Made by a program: the position numbers and the translations under genes. A DNA stretch of 64,000 nt from Oxyruncus cristatus (Eukaryota; Chordata; Aves; Passeriformes; Cotingidae): the NCBI GenBank assembly GCA_013399855.1, contig VXAY01002818.1, positions 62,001 through 126,000 on the forward strand, written 5' to 3'. Within the stretch, counting starts at the first letter, position 1; each line of letters begins with the position of its first letter. Of this stretch, positions 48,881-61,300 are shown piece by piece. The notes below the pieces were generated by a model. That model was not told the origin of the DNA. It saw only the letters and a program-made list of their open reading frames with translations, and did no database searches.

Positions 48881-49442
48881 TGTGAGGATTCCCAAAATCA
48901 TAAACCCTGAGACACAAAGGGTGTAAGCAAAGCAACTTTATTGTATTACTTGTGATAGCAATTAGTACATACTGACCCCTGAATTTCTGAAAAACCTCTG
49001 AGCAGAAGAAGGAGATGGAACCGCTGTGCGGGAGAGGCAGGCAGGTAATGCACCTTCAGGGCATCCCCTGGATCAAAACAGTGTGCATCTTGTCCTCCTC
49101 ACCCAACCAACCCAGAATGTCCTCTTATATCCCCCTCACAGGAGTGGCATTTTCGGCTCATGCGTGGCCAGCATGTGAACCGAGACCACAATGGCTTATG
49201 ATACCAGCTCCGTGCCAACAACAGCTCTGTTGTTTCTTCTTCTAAAGGTCAAGTTCCCACTGGTTAACCTAATCTATTGTTCTTCTTTCCAAGGGTCAGT
49301 TCCTGTCCTAATCTAGTGTTCTTCTTTCCAAGGGTCAGTTCCCAACAGTGAAACAATACGATATTTTCCCAATCCACTTCGATGAGCACAATCACGGACC
49401 AGCTATGGCAGGACCTCAGAGACAACTCAGGTCCCTGACACA
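48881..49442 (-). mobile_element. Candidate solo LTR with U3 tandem repeats
   Basis: In minus orientation the block starts TGTGTCAGGGACC and ends GGAATCCTCACA, the TG...CA pattern of LTRs. A minus-strand TATA-like ATATAAG (plus 49123-49130) precedes CAATAAAGTTGCTTTG (TTTATT at 48937-48942 on plus), giving a U3-R-U5 order. A 39-bp unit is repeated in what would be U3 (49229-49343), like enhancer repeats. The total is about 562 bp. Composition and CpG content differ from the AT-rich flanks. No exact target-site duplication is seen, although GTT(T) adjoins both ends. Confidence 0.6.
49229..49343. repeat. 39-bp tandem repeat, about 2.7 copies
   Basis: The units at 49268-49306 and 49307-49343 are nearly identical (CCTAATCTATTG versus CCTAATCTAGTG, then TTCTTTCCAAGGGTCAGTTC). 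A more diverged partial copy (TTTCTTCTTCTAAAGGTCAA) precedes them from about 49229. They lie upstream of the TATA-like motif of the minus-strand LTR, where retroviral enhancers are often duplicated. Confidence 0.85.
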
Positions 49443-52400
49443 GTTTCCAAATTATATTTTCTGTTTCATCGTACTGCATGTTTTTTAATGCTGTAGCGAT
49501 AATTATTGCTTCTGAACATTGGGATAGGGAGAAGAAAGAAGCAAAAGATGGTGGAATAATAGTCATGAGTCCTGACACTTGTGGAAAGATGTGGAAAGGA
49601 ACTCACTTCCCTTTCACTCCTTTGCCTTTTCTTCCTATCCCTCCACTTCCCTACATTTCCCTGAAAATCATTTTTCCTTCCCTGCTGCTTCAAAATGTCT
49701 ACCCCTAGTATCTTAATGACAACCTCCAGTATTTTCTTTTTTTTTTCCTATTCTAAAAGCTTTATATAGATGGACAAATATATTTCAAACAAAGGGAAGG
49801 ATTTCATACTCTAAGAGAAGTCTTCTGTGATATGTGTATTTTTCAATCAATATTCAGCATTTTCTCTACCCTCTGCCTGCCAGGTGGTCTTTCTTTTCTA
49901 ACCTGTTTAATCATGTATGACAGTTTATTAGATGAATACTTTTGCCTTTCCAACGAGGTGCTCTGACTTCGTATTTCAATCTTCATATCTCTTGTAAGCT
50001 CTCTCGAGTGATTGATTAAAACAGATATATATTTATGGCCTACATAAATGATAACTTATTATAACATTCTAAAGTATCTCAAGCATGCAAAACCAAGGGT
50101 GAAATTCTGGCCTCACAACAGCAAAACTCTTATCATTTCTAAGGGGCTGACATTTCACCCCAAGGATGAAGAAAAATTATTTATAGTGGCACAGGGGAAT
50201 ATAACTATGAATAATTTTATGGAATTAAGATGGAATAAATTCCTATCAGTGAGATATATTATGTTGGGGATCAGTATATCAAGGGAAGTAATGGAAGATC
50301 TATAGATTCAGACATTTTAAACTAGCTATGAAGAAGGACTAGATAGCAATGCAGGCAGAAGCTTACTTAATGAATTGCTTAATAAATTCAAACTCTCTTA
50401 TAGTTCAAAAGAGCTCTTATTGCTGCCTGCTTATCCAATTTCTGTAATTTTCCTAATAAAATAAAACTCTTAGTCTGCCTGATACATTTTTGTACTTGTT
50501 TGTTTGCAATTAAGTGATCAGATTGAATCCTATTGAGAGAGGGATTTAGGTGTTCAGATATTCAAGAGTTACTATAGACATTGTGTAAAAAGACAGCTAG
50601 ATAGAACAAGAGAGGTCCAATTAATAGCCTTCATAAAAACAATAAGACCTGAAAGAATCCATACAGTAGAGAGATTCTGGTAGCCAAGTTTCATTCATTT
50701 GCAGTTTTGGCGGTTTTGGGGGTTTTTTGGTTCATTTTTTTTTATTCTTTTGTGTTGCTAAATACCTTAAGGATGTAGTGAAAGAAAGGAAGCATTTCAA
50801 GAATACAAATTCAGGTTCATTCATTGAAGCCTGCAAACAAGAATTTTTGTCGTAAACTAGGGTCTTCTCCATTAGAAACATATAAGAGAAGAAAAGCTCA
50901 GATGCATCAGATGATATGACTACGAAAGATCACTGGGGTGTAGAAGGGAAATGTCATTCTAGGATACATTATTTAACTCGGGTTTAATAGATAAACTTCT
51001 ACCCTTCTCTTATCATAAAATGCCAAAAAAACTTTCAAACTTTTGTGGAGTCTGTGAAGGTCAAATCTTACTCAGACCAGTCAGAACTGAACAGTTCTTA
51101 TGAATTATCAAAACCTACTATCCAGTCTGGCATTTTTTTTTCAGTGCTAGTCCTATACTAGATATTCAGAGCAATCAAAACCTAAATCTGAATTTTACCA
51201 TTACATTTTTAGTGGTTTAATATCATATGGAATTGTTTTTGTGCAGTAAACATGGCAATTAATAGAAGTAATTTCCTGTTTCAATTAAATGCATTGTTCT
51301 ACTGGAAACACCTCAGAAGAGCAAGTTCTGCTTATATCTCTCACAAAGGCTTTTGGTCTTGAGAAATTTAGGTTTGCTTTGTACTGCCAAATATGTGTTT
51401 ATATATCAGAGGAGTGTGGGGGTAAAAATCAACAAAGGGAATGAAAATGTAGAAAAATTTGCTAAGAAACAGGATGGTTTATTATTCACTTCTCCCTGAA
51501 TTGAATGTGCCCTATCATGGACAGAGGTCACTAGCTGAAGCCATCTCTGGTTTTCATTTCTTTCCCTGATTTCTCAAGAAGTGGAGTTCAGGCTTATCTT
51601 TTCCATATATTTACAGCCACTGATGAAACACAGCCATGAAAAGGTAAATAAATCTTCATGTATTATGGGAGGTATTATCAGAAAAGATAGGCATACCACT
51701 GAAATTCCTTCAGTGAATTTTGGATCTAGCTCCTAATAAATATTAAATGAAATTTTTACCGTTATCTCTTTGTAATTCTTATGAATCAGTGCTATTATCA
51801 GAAAAGGGCAGCCCTAGTCTTTGGGCAGTTCTCTGTCTTACCTAGTAGCATAGGCTAGGAGGCATGAAATGAAAGCAGAAAATGGAAGCTTCCCAACAAA
51901 CAGGAAGGAATATTTTTTTCACATCTGTGGAACAATTTGTGCCAAGACACTACTTCTACATTTGTAAAGCGACTAAACAAATGTATGGAGGAGAAATCTG
52001 CTGATGTCTTCTACATTCCAAGATACCTCTTGGCTTCAAAAATATTACATTAAGGCTCAGAGACATTTTGTGGAATCACCAGCTTATCCTTGTCCTGCTC
52101 ATACTCTCCTCTGGGCTTCTGTTACTGTTCTATCAGAGATAGGATGCTGAACTCACTATATGCATCTGACTTGTAACAATTCTTGCAAATGCATTTATGT
52201 TCTTTCTTTCCTCCTTTATCATCTCCCTAGTACTGCTGCTGAAGTTGCGCTTTATAATTATCATATAATTATAAATTATAATTATCTTATAATTATAAAT
52301 TATAATATGCAGGAACACAAAATGAAACATTACCCAAGAACACTGTAACACCGCTTCAGGTAAAAAAAAAAAGAGTAAATAGAATAATTTAAATCAAACT

Positions 52401-55298
52401 TCAATCAAGAACTGGCAATTTAAGTTTGTTTTCTGTTCAAAATTTCATATATTGATCCTCAGACCAGTCCCAGAAAAAAAATCAACAAGCACTTGTTCAG
52501 TTTTCTCATTCTTCAAGGAGTGATAAAAAAGGGAAAAGTCCATAGTGGTTTTATGTGCCGTATACAGTATTTTTCTGCTGTAAAGAATGCCCAGTGAGAA
52601 CAGTGGAGGATACCACCAAGGTCATATATTATTTATCATGTCAGCACTATGAAGATCTAATCAATCATCAAAACCTAATTTCAAGCCAAGACAGTTTCCA
52701 AACTCTGATTCTAGACCCCCAAACTAAAAATACTCAATCCTTTGCCATTGCACTTTAATATAGACTTCTGATATTAAATATGAACATATGTTTCCTTTGT
52801 AGTCTTTATAATTTATATAGTAGGTTTAATATTTTAAGAAATAGAAAAAAAATCTTGTTTTTCATTCATTGCATTATTACATAAGAAGCAACTGTGAGTG
52901 TTGTTCAGGTCCCTTCTTGTATCCCTCAAGCAGCCTTTCAGCCTCTAGAAATTCTCCAGAGCTCAGATTGCACAGCACATTCTGCACCAATAGAAGGAAG
53001 GTCACTGAAGAGTCTGAGTCACTGATGACATAAGTCAAGCTCTGAAAATAAGTTTGTTATACTCCTCAGAGTAATTGTGTTTTAAAATGAGTGCCAATAG
53101 AACCCTATCTTAAAATACTTGAAGGAAAGATAAAATTAGCAAATGAAAAAAGAGTGATCTTCAATAAATCCATACTGATATAAGCATGTTCTTTTTTAAG
53201 CAGTAGAGACATTGAAGTGTTTCTCTTCACTATTTTCTCTCTGATTTCACAGAGATTGTGAAATCCTCCTTCTATCCATGGAAGTTAGACTTAGTCTCAT
53301 AGCCCAGGAATACTGAAAAATTGTCTAGGGCAGCACACAATTTGATGACAGAAAGAATCAGCCCTTTATTCTTTCTTTTGGTTCAGGCATCAGTCTTCTC
53401 TCATGACCAGGATGTGTAAAGTTCTGTCAATGAACTACTGAAATTTCTTCCATGTCCCTTTTCTGTTCCTGTTTCAAACATCAGACAATTGTTCTCATTT
53501 TCGTTGGTTTGTTGCATCTTTTAGTTTCTCAGGGTTGACATTTTGGCATGTATGTTTGTCATGGTCCTAATAGAAAAAGTGAATGGGGTAGGTTCAGCTT
53601 CCAGTCTGCAGCGTGTCTGTTCTCCTTAATGACTCCCAATGCTTGAGCATATCTTTGAAGTGTAAGACTTGCACTACAGAATTTGCAGACTCAACATCAA
53701 AAAAATACTGTGGAGTATTTCCTATTTCAATGTTTCTTTGTTGAAAATTATGCCTGGCATGCATACAATCTAGACAAAGGCTGAGAATGGAAGAGGAGGA
53801 AGGAAATCATAAAGTAACCAAAGCTTGAAAAATTTGCAGAAGTCTGGATTTTTTATACCGCACATAGAAAATATGAGATATGTGTTCCTTCACTTCGTTG
53901 CTGTATTGGTACCTCTGACTACAATAACCACAGAAACCTCGGAAAATGAACGGCAAGTCTAGAATTTCTATGAATAAACTTTGGAAAAAAGAAAAACAAA
54001 AGTGTAGAGGTACATGTGCGTGTGTGTGTGCATATAGTCATGTTGGAAAGACCCTTTGATCTTAGAGGTTTTTTACTAGACTATGTGTCCCTTGCCATAG
54101 AGGTATGTAATTAAAACTTTAATTGAATGACAATCTTCATGAAAACTGATATTTCCCTTACAGAGTGACTCCCATGAGACTTTGGGCTTATTCAACAGTT
54201 TTAAATTCCATACGAGGAATATTTTACTTTGACCTACTTGAGAATAATTGTCTTCTTTTACTATATTTCGCATAAAACAGGCACTGCTGTCAGTTTTTTA
54301 ACTTTGCAGAACTGATTTCAGAATTTCTGTTTTAAGAAATTATCAATTGACTAAACCTTTATTATTAACATTGCTGCTACACTAGTGGCCATTGCCTTTG
54401 TCTGACTTATCCCAAGGAAAATTTATGTGGGGAGGAAAGATTTCTGCTTGTTTGGGGATTGAAGGATTTTGCTTCTGTTATTAAAAAGTCATTTATGGAC
54501 AGCTGTAAATGTACACATCATTTTACAAATGTGGTACAAGATACATTCCTTGCCCTGAAGTGCTTATAGACTCTAATGTAGGAAAAAGATAAATGGAAAC
54601 CAGACCCAGGAAAACAATTTATACAGTATGATGTTAGGAATAAGAATGAGGTAAATAAGAAAGGAAATTTTTTAAAAGAACTGTTCCTTGTTGAAGGCCA
54701 GATCATATAGAAGAAGGAGATGGTGATAAGGATTTGGAGACCAACTCAGTGCAAAATCTTAGTGAGACATACTTCCATCTGAGCAAAAGGGAAAATAAAA
54801 ATGGAATCAGGAAAATGAGACATGAGTATAAAGCAAAAGGCCTTGAAAGAGCACAGGTTCAGTCAGTCGGAATGGTAGACCTTGGGAGTTTGGTCATGGT
54901 CATTTTATGTTGCCTTGTGTCCATGACAACAACACATAGATAGGGTTGTTTTTTTATTTTTTTGTGTATTATCTAGGCAAGTGTCAAATTTTTTTCCAGA
55001 TGGAAAACTGAAATTAAGGTGAAAGTGTTCCTTAAAATGTCAGTACTGCTTTATTTCTTTATTATCCAATTTATTTCAATCACTGTGATTTAATTTTTCC
55101 AAAAGTCACATAAAGTCATCGCTTTAATCATGAATGTGTATGTTCCTCCTGTTGTTGCTGGCTCTGCATTGAAAACCCACCGCTGAAACTACTCTTCAAC
55201 AACACTGAAGCCAAAACATCAGGGTGCAACCTTTACCCCTTCAATCCAAAGACATATGCTAGGAGATCTCCTAATCCTTGTTCCTGTCAGTCAGTCTC
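49443..55298. other. Unique AT-rich non-coding stretch
   Basis: No gene or transposon is recognised over about 5.9 kb. It contains a G/T-rich run near 50705-50745, an AT-rich palindromic repeat (52250-52309) and a short (GT)n near 54015-54030. Weak CR1-tail resemblance near 54042-54066 (GTTGGAAAGACCCTTTGATC) is too short to call. Confidence 0.45.
52250..52309. repeat. AT-rich direct and inverted repeat
   Basis: Two tandem copies of a unit containing ATAATTATAAATTATAAT, each unit itself close to palindromic. The block is almost pure A/T and could extrude a cruciform. Both strands carry open frames through it that are simple-sequence artefacts. Confidence 0.85.
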
Positions 55299-55780
55299 TG
55301 TTTGGGTCCAGAATAATAATGAGCCTTAAAGGATGAAACACATCAAGAATAATTTATTTTCTCAGTGGAATTCTTTGGGTCAATTCTGGTGACATCTTAC
55401 TCCAAAAATGCCTCGTGCTCATTCTGGGGTCCCCACAGAGGGACTCCGTGAGCTGTGTCCACATGTGGCACTCAGCTGTGACTGTGCTGCAGAGCTGTCT
55501 GTCCAACCCCAGCACCCAGCAGAACTCTGAGCATGCTGAGCTGTCTGCCATCATTGCTACCCAAGCATTACTGAGCACATCACATATCAGATGGCTAAAT
55601 ATGGGTCCCTTATATAGTCCACAAAGTAACACTGGCACTTTATGAGGAGCTGAGAGTCAGCCTGTGGAGGAACACAGCTCCTTCCATGGACTATGTCTGG
55701 AGTAGAGGCTCCCTTGTCTAGATACATATCTGAAATGCAGATAGCCTGTTGGCAGGAATATCCTGCTGCTGTGTGAAACA
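55299..55780 (-). mobile_element. Candidate solo LTR
   Basis: In minus orientation a strong TATA box (ACTATATAAGGG; plus 55609-55618) is followed about 250 bp later by AATAAA (TTTATT at 55353-55358 on plus). The block is GC-richer than its flanks and is bounded by TGTTTGGGTCC at left and GTGAAACA at right, giving TGTTT...AAACA inverted ends. The flanking bases, GTCTC and GTCAG, match only in part, so the target-site duplication is not proven and the limits are approximate. Open frames on both strands (for example 55354-55638 minus) are chance frames of the LTR with no domain. Confidence 0.5.
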
Positions 55781-57875
55781 GTCAGACCTATTGTGGCTTT
55801 CTCTTCCGTCTGTTTCTAACAACTTGATGTATAATTAATAAGATGTTATTGCTACACTTATTAGTGCTATTACAGTTTCATGAACTTTTGAATGAGATAT
55901 TTACTGACAATGTAGAAGATTTAGCATTCCTACATGCCTAATCTGCTAGAAAATGTTAGATTTAAGCAAAAAAATGTGCTTATTCATGTAGCTGGAACAT
56001 AAGAAGGGTATTTGAAATAAAAGTCTAGACGTTTTTGCAAACTGTTGAAGAAACGTACAAGCAAAAATATTGACTTTGGAATGCAAATGGTCCTTGAAGA
56101 AAGCTAACATGGAAATTATCTCAAGCAACAAAACTGCAATCTGCCACCACAAATGCCAATTACTATTTTTTTAACCCCTTCAATCAATGCTTTTTAGCTG
56201 TTGAGAATGGTAATCGGGAAAGGAATGTTTATAACTTGCTTTCCTATTTAAACTGATATTCAAGACATTCTGTCTTCCCTTTCATTTTTGGAAGTAATAG
56301 TTAGACACAATGTCCAAAACCATATTCCAGTTTTATTTTTCAGACTCACAACTTATCATATAAAATAAGAACCTGACCAAAACCTATGAGCTCCCATCAC
56401 TGATTTTGAATATTTAAGTCCCTTGAATTAAGTTTTTCTGGTTTTGTAAAAATCCTACTGCAAAAGATAACAATATTCCCATATACATTCTTTCCTGTAT
56501 CCCTATTCTAGTTTATTTTTTCATCTATCAAAACCAATTGTTTTTCTAAGCAGAGAGACTGACAAACACAGGTTGTTAATTTTATGGGAATTAACAATAA
56601 ATATACATTTTCCAAGTACAGAACCTCTGAGGTGTTTTCTTCCCTGGCGTTTGATTTGTGTTTTTAAATTAGTTTTGCCCAGCAAACCTAAATTCTAAAA
56701 CAAAGAGAAAAAAACTTTTAAAAGACTGTTTAACCTGGCTGTATTTCTCACTAGCAAGTAAATACTATTATAAAGAATTACTGTTTACATAGCTGACTCC
56801 AAAATGAAAACAAACCAACTCCTGCAAAACTGGCTGGGACATTAGTTACAGAGCCATCACTATGACTTGAAAGCACACAGAGTCTGTTTTTTCTCAAAAC
56901 AATTGGCTTTGAATTAACTTTTATTCTTTGTCTCCACTATCAGCTAATACAGCATGGAATTTTTGCAGTTTGCTTTTTAGTTTTTAGCAAAACAAAATGC
57001 CTTCAAAGACAGTATCTTTATGCTTGCAGGATTTGCAGGGTCTTCATACAAATTGCTGGGTTTCACGAACTCAGTCACAAACAAACTGGATTTTACCTCT
57101 GGCAAATTGGTGGAACGATGTTCTCATCAGTGACTGTTAAAACTAACATTATAGCCATCCTGTCAAGGATGCAGTAGGTTTTCTTCAAATCTAATTCTGA
57201 TACCAAGACTACTCGAATTGTCTGAAAGAGTCAGTTGCTAAAGTTACAGGTTGTGCTGCACTAGATAACTCTATCCAAAGACCAATGCTGGGCACACCCA
57301 GGCCAAACTGCAGAACACAACGAAACGCACGCCAGCGATTTGTATGCACACATCTTTGCATTAAGGTAATCATCCCTGAGTAATAAACAGTACACTGGGG
57401 TAAGACTAGCCCAAATGATCAATTTGCCTGCAAACAAGGCCCTTCAATACATCTAGAAATCACCCCGGTAATATTCTAAGCACCAATGGATTTGAGTCAA
57501 GTTTCACTTTTTGTGTCACCGTCACAAGGGAGATAAATCTGCAAAGACCTGCCTACTTACTGCCTGTGATAGGCATGAAAGTCACACATCACTGATGTTT
57601 TAACTTTAGAAGAAACTGGAGCAAAAGAGTGACTCTACAGCAATCACAGTCACATTGAATTATATACACAGGAACAGGACAGTTGCTAGTTAGGCAACCC
57701 TTGGGAAAGAATATCCCTTTCCAGTATTTGTAGTTATCATCTGTAGCCATGATTGTAAAAGCTTGTAAATAACAGTGATTTGATAAACTGTAACAGCAAA
57801 TCAAATCATGGATGTTTTCAAATTATATAGTTGAGTAGGGATTATTAGAAGAACAACGTTATTTTGTCTACAATA
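55781..57875. other. Unique non-coding stretch
   Basis: About 2.1 kb with no recognised gene or transposon. The segment at about 57280-57500 is more balanced in composition and contains several CpGs in an AT-rich region, which makes it a possible conserved non-coding element; this is a guess. Confidence 0.4.
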
Positions 57876-58362
57876 TCCTGAGTTGCATTAGGAAGACCAT
57901 TGAAAGCAAGTGCAGGGAAATGATCCCGGGTTTCTTCTCTGAATTTGTGAGGCCACATCCAGAGTACTGTGTCCAGTTCTGGGCTCTGCAGTACAAGAGA
58001 GACATGGACATACTGGAGAAAGTTCAGAGCTCAGGCAAAAACATGACCAACATGCTGCATGTTCTTTTATATAACGAGAGGCTGAGGGAATTGAAACTGT
58101 TTAGCCAGGAGAAAAGGCTCAGCGGGGATCTTATCAATGCATATCCCTGAAGGGAGGGTGAAGAGAAGTCAGGCTTTTTTTCAGTGGTGCCCAGTATACC
58201 ACAACAGGAGACAGTGGGCGCACACTGAAACAGAAAATTCCACCTAAGTGTAGGAAAAAGCTTTTTACTGTGAAGTAGTTGAAAACTATCACAAGTATCC
58301 ATCCTTGGATGGATATCCTTGGAGATATAATCTGGATATGGTTCTGTAGATTCTGGAACTGG
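57876..58362 (+). mobile_element. CR1 LINE 3' portion, internally deleted
   Basis: The plus strand reads GAGGCCACATCCAGAGTACT, GTGTCCAGTTCTGGGCTCTG, CAGTACAAGAGAGACATGG, GAGAGGCTGAGGGAATTG, TCAGTGGTGCCCAGTA and ATCCATCCTTGGATGG, the usual order of the C-terminal ORF2 and 3' region of CR1. Compared with common CR1 copies, the part between the TTTTTACTGTGAAG region and CATCCTTGG is shortened. The 3' terminal octamers are not recognisable. Frames are broken; no function remains. Confidence 0.9.
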
Positions 58363-61300
58363 CATTATTTGGATATATCTATAGGAATAAATGGAAAGCT
58401 TCAGGTAGCACTGCTTGGCACTATAGTTAATAAGTACAGGATACTCTTTTTCTATTCTGTTAAAATCTTAATATCTCTAGGAGGCCGGTCAGATTCAAAC
58501 TACCCATTACTAATTGTCTTGACCCGTACAGACCCTGACTTTTGTTGTAAATTGCTTAGAAGATTGGCAGTTGGCTTAGATCAAGAGTGGATATAAGGAC
58601 ACAACTGTTCTAATAATTTCACAACACAGGCAACAGGAATAAAGGGCTCTGCAAATAAAAAGGAGATGATTTTTTAGTAAATGTTTTGATTGAGAAGTTC
58701 AAGTCCTTGAAGTCCATATAAACATTAAGCTCTCTGTTCCTACCTTTGTGAAGAAGTGTGTCAGAAGAACTCCATTTCTTGCTTGTTGAATACTCAGAGC
58801 TCCTTGGAATCAAGACACCCAAAGGAGAACTTAAATGGGAGATTCATGCCTGCACGTATCATTGAGTTAGCTTTAATATTCTGTAAGGAATTTCTTCACT
58901 GGATTCACTAGTCTTTGGTGTCACCTTAATGTCTTCACTGAATCAGCACTGTCCTGGGATAAAAGCTAAAAATACCCCCTTTTAGTAGGAAAGTACCAAG
59001 ATTGTCATTGCTTTTACATCAGACAAGCTTTTCTTTTTCATACAAAGACTCAATAGTTGCCATAGGAAGGAAGAAAAATCTGGGAATAACTCCAACACAC
59101 AAAATCTTTCAAGGATATAAAACGTGGACTGAGATACAGATACTATACCAAAGTGAAATTGCTGCTGAAATAACAATACAGAATTTCCCCCCTGTTTTCT
59201 GAAGGCAGACCCAGTAGAGTTTAAAAAGGGATTTCAGCTAATACTGGATACCCAAAGATGATCATGGAAAAATGCATATCAGAGAGTGGAAAAAGCATGA
59301 CTCTTGAATGACCAAAAGATTTGAATAATCCAACATTTATCAGCAAATCTAGATCAGTAATTCTTACATGTTCTGAAACAGAGTTCACAGTCAACCCTCT
59401 ACACCTGCTGTTGAATGTGCAGTGACACATGACTCTAATTGAGACCTGGTGGGGAAAACTACTTGTCTTTCTCCCATCCTAGAGAGGAAAGAAAGTTCCT
59501 GCTCTCATTGTGAACGCAGGGAAGAAAGGCCTATAGTTATGAAACGTAATGGAAACATCAGAAACACAATTCTAAGATATTCCTGTGGGCTACCTCTGAT
59601 GAACACAAGGCTACTGAGATCTGTGACTATAGTTTGAGCTTTGGTGTCATACAGATTTGATAGGCTGCAAGAAATCCCCAGATATTGTTCCTGCCCAGAA
59701 ATAGCTCAAAATGAACTTCTAAGGTACGGCAACTTACCTTTCTTCATCATACACTTTACATCTTCCTGGGTTCAAAGGAGGTTCATCAAAGTTTATAAAG
59801 GGGAATGGGTCAAATACTCAGCAAATGTGAGTAATATGTGGACTGTGCATGACACTTAGAGTAGGGAAATTGAGCTTATTCCAAGTAAAATCAGGAAGTA
59901 CAAAAAAGAGCTTTAAATTTGGTTCACGTGAAGCAGAAATGAGACATATTGAAAATGGAAACCATCATATTTTAGAGGTCTGTGCTGCAGGCATGTGTTT
60001 TTAAGTTTATAGTTTAGTTTTCACAGGTTTTTTCATAGCAACCCAGATAGTTTAACATTTAAATTAGCTTAAGCAGGAGGAAACCACAGTTGAATCTAAA
60101 ACTGCACATTGAGCACTGCTGTAAGTGTTGCATTTGAAATCTTTATGTGTGAATATATTCTGATAGTTCCTGTTCTAGATATAGAGAAAAAAAATCTACA
60201 TAAAGTGAAATTCAGAGTGGTTAAAATCTGTTTTTCAAATTATCCATACTAGTATAATACTTTTATTGATTTCACTTAAGATATTTTTGTTCCAAATGAG
60301 AAGCCATATCCTCCAAGAGATTCCTATGCTACATTTCATGCTTTGTGATTTAAACTAATCTGTCAGCATAAAGTATAAGAGTATTTGTTCCATGCATTTG
60401 TTTCCGTTATTTATCCTTTATAGCAGAAAAAAAAAAATAGAAGGAAGCAAAACATTGCAGCATTTTCTCTTGTTCTGTGTGTAAAGAAGCCATTTTGTGA
60501 TGTAAGTTCTATTTGGAAATTTTATAGCACTAAATTTTTTTCTCAAGTATATCAATGACACACATCACACTACTTGACTAATCAAGCTTTCACTGATTCA
60601 TATGCTCTGGTTTTAGTCTAACTGAAATAAGCAGCTGCCCTAAGTTTTAACCAGGCAAGAATTGGATCCACCTTTTCCTAAAAATGGAGTCGAAGCAGTT
60701 CCTTTTTCCATTGTTTTCTGGGCCAGCCACAGTCATTTGAAAGAAAACAAAACCCAAACAACTTCCCTCCCAGTTTCCGTACAGATGTCTTTCTTCCATG
60801 TCATTTTTCAGTGACATTTTAGATGACAGCTACTGGAATCAAAATTTTATTTTGATTTTGATTCAGCTGTTTTCGTAGTTGTCTCCATCTCTGTGGGAGT
60901 GTTGCATTCCTAATTTACTTCCACTTGCCTGTGGAATATATATGGAGCTGAGGCACAAAAAAAAAGGAGTGTATGTTTTTATGTTCCTTCTTCCTTTACG
61001 AGTTGAAGGAAAAAAAATTTGCATAATCCCAAGTATTTAGGAATGGCTGTTGCCTACCAACACCACCAGGGCACAACACTGGTTAATATTTCACTGCCTT
61101 CAAAAATCCTCTGTAGATACAAGGGGCTATTCCCTCATTAGATTTAGCATTCTAGTCTAAGTTTATATCAGTTCACATCAGGTGGACCTGAGTTGTGAAC
61201 TACAGAGTTGGTAATTTAGGGGTGTTTGGACTAAGTTAACAGGATGCAAGGCTTTGCAATAAATAATGTCTTTGAACAGTATGGAAAAACTGACACCTAA

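Noticed and set aside
54042..54066. CR1-tail-like words (GTTGGAAAGACCC)
   Set aside because: Too short and without the flanking CR1 words or octamers.
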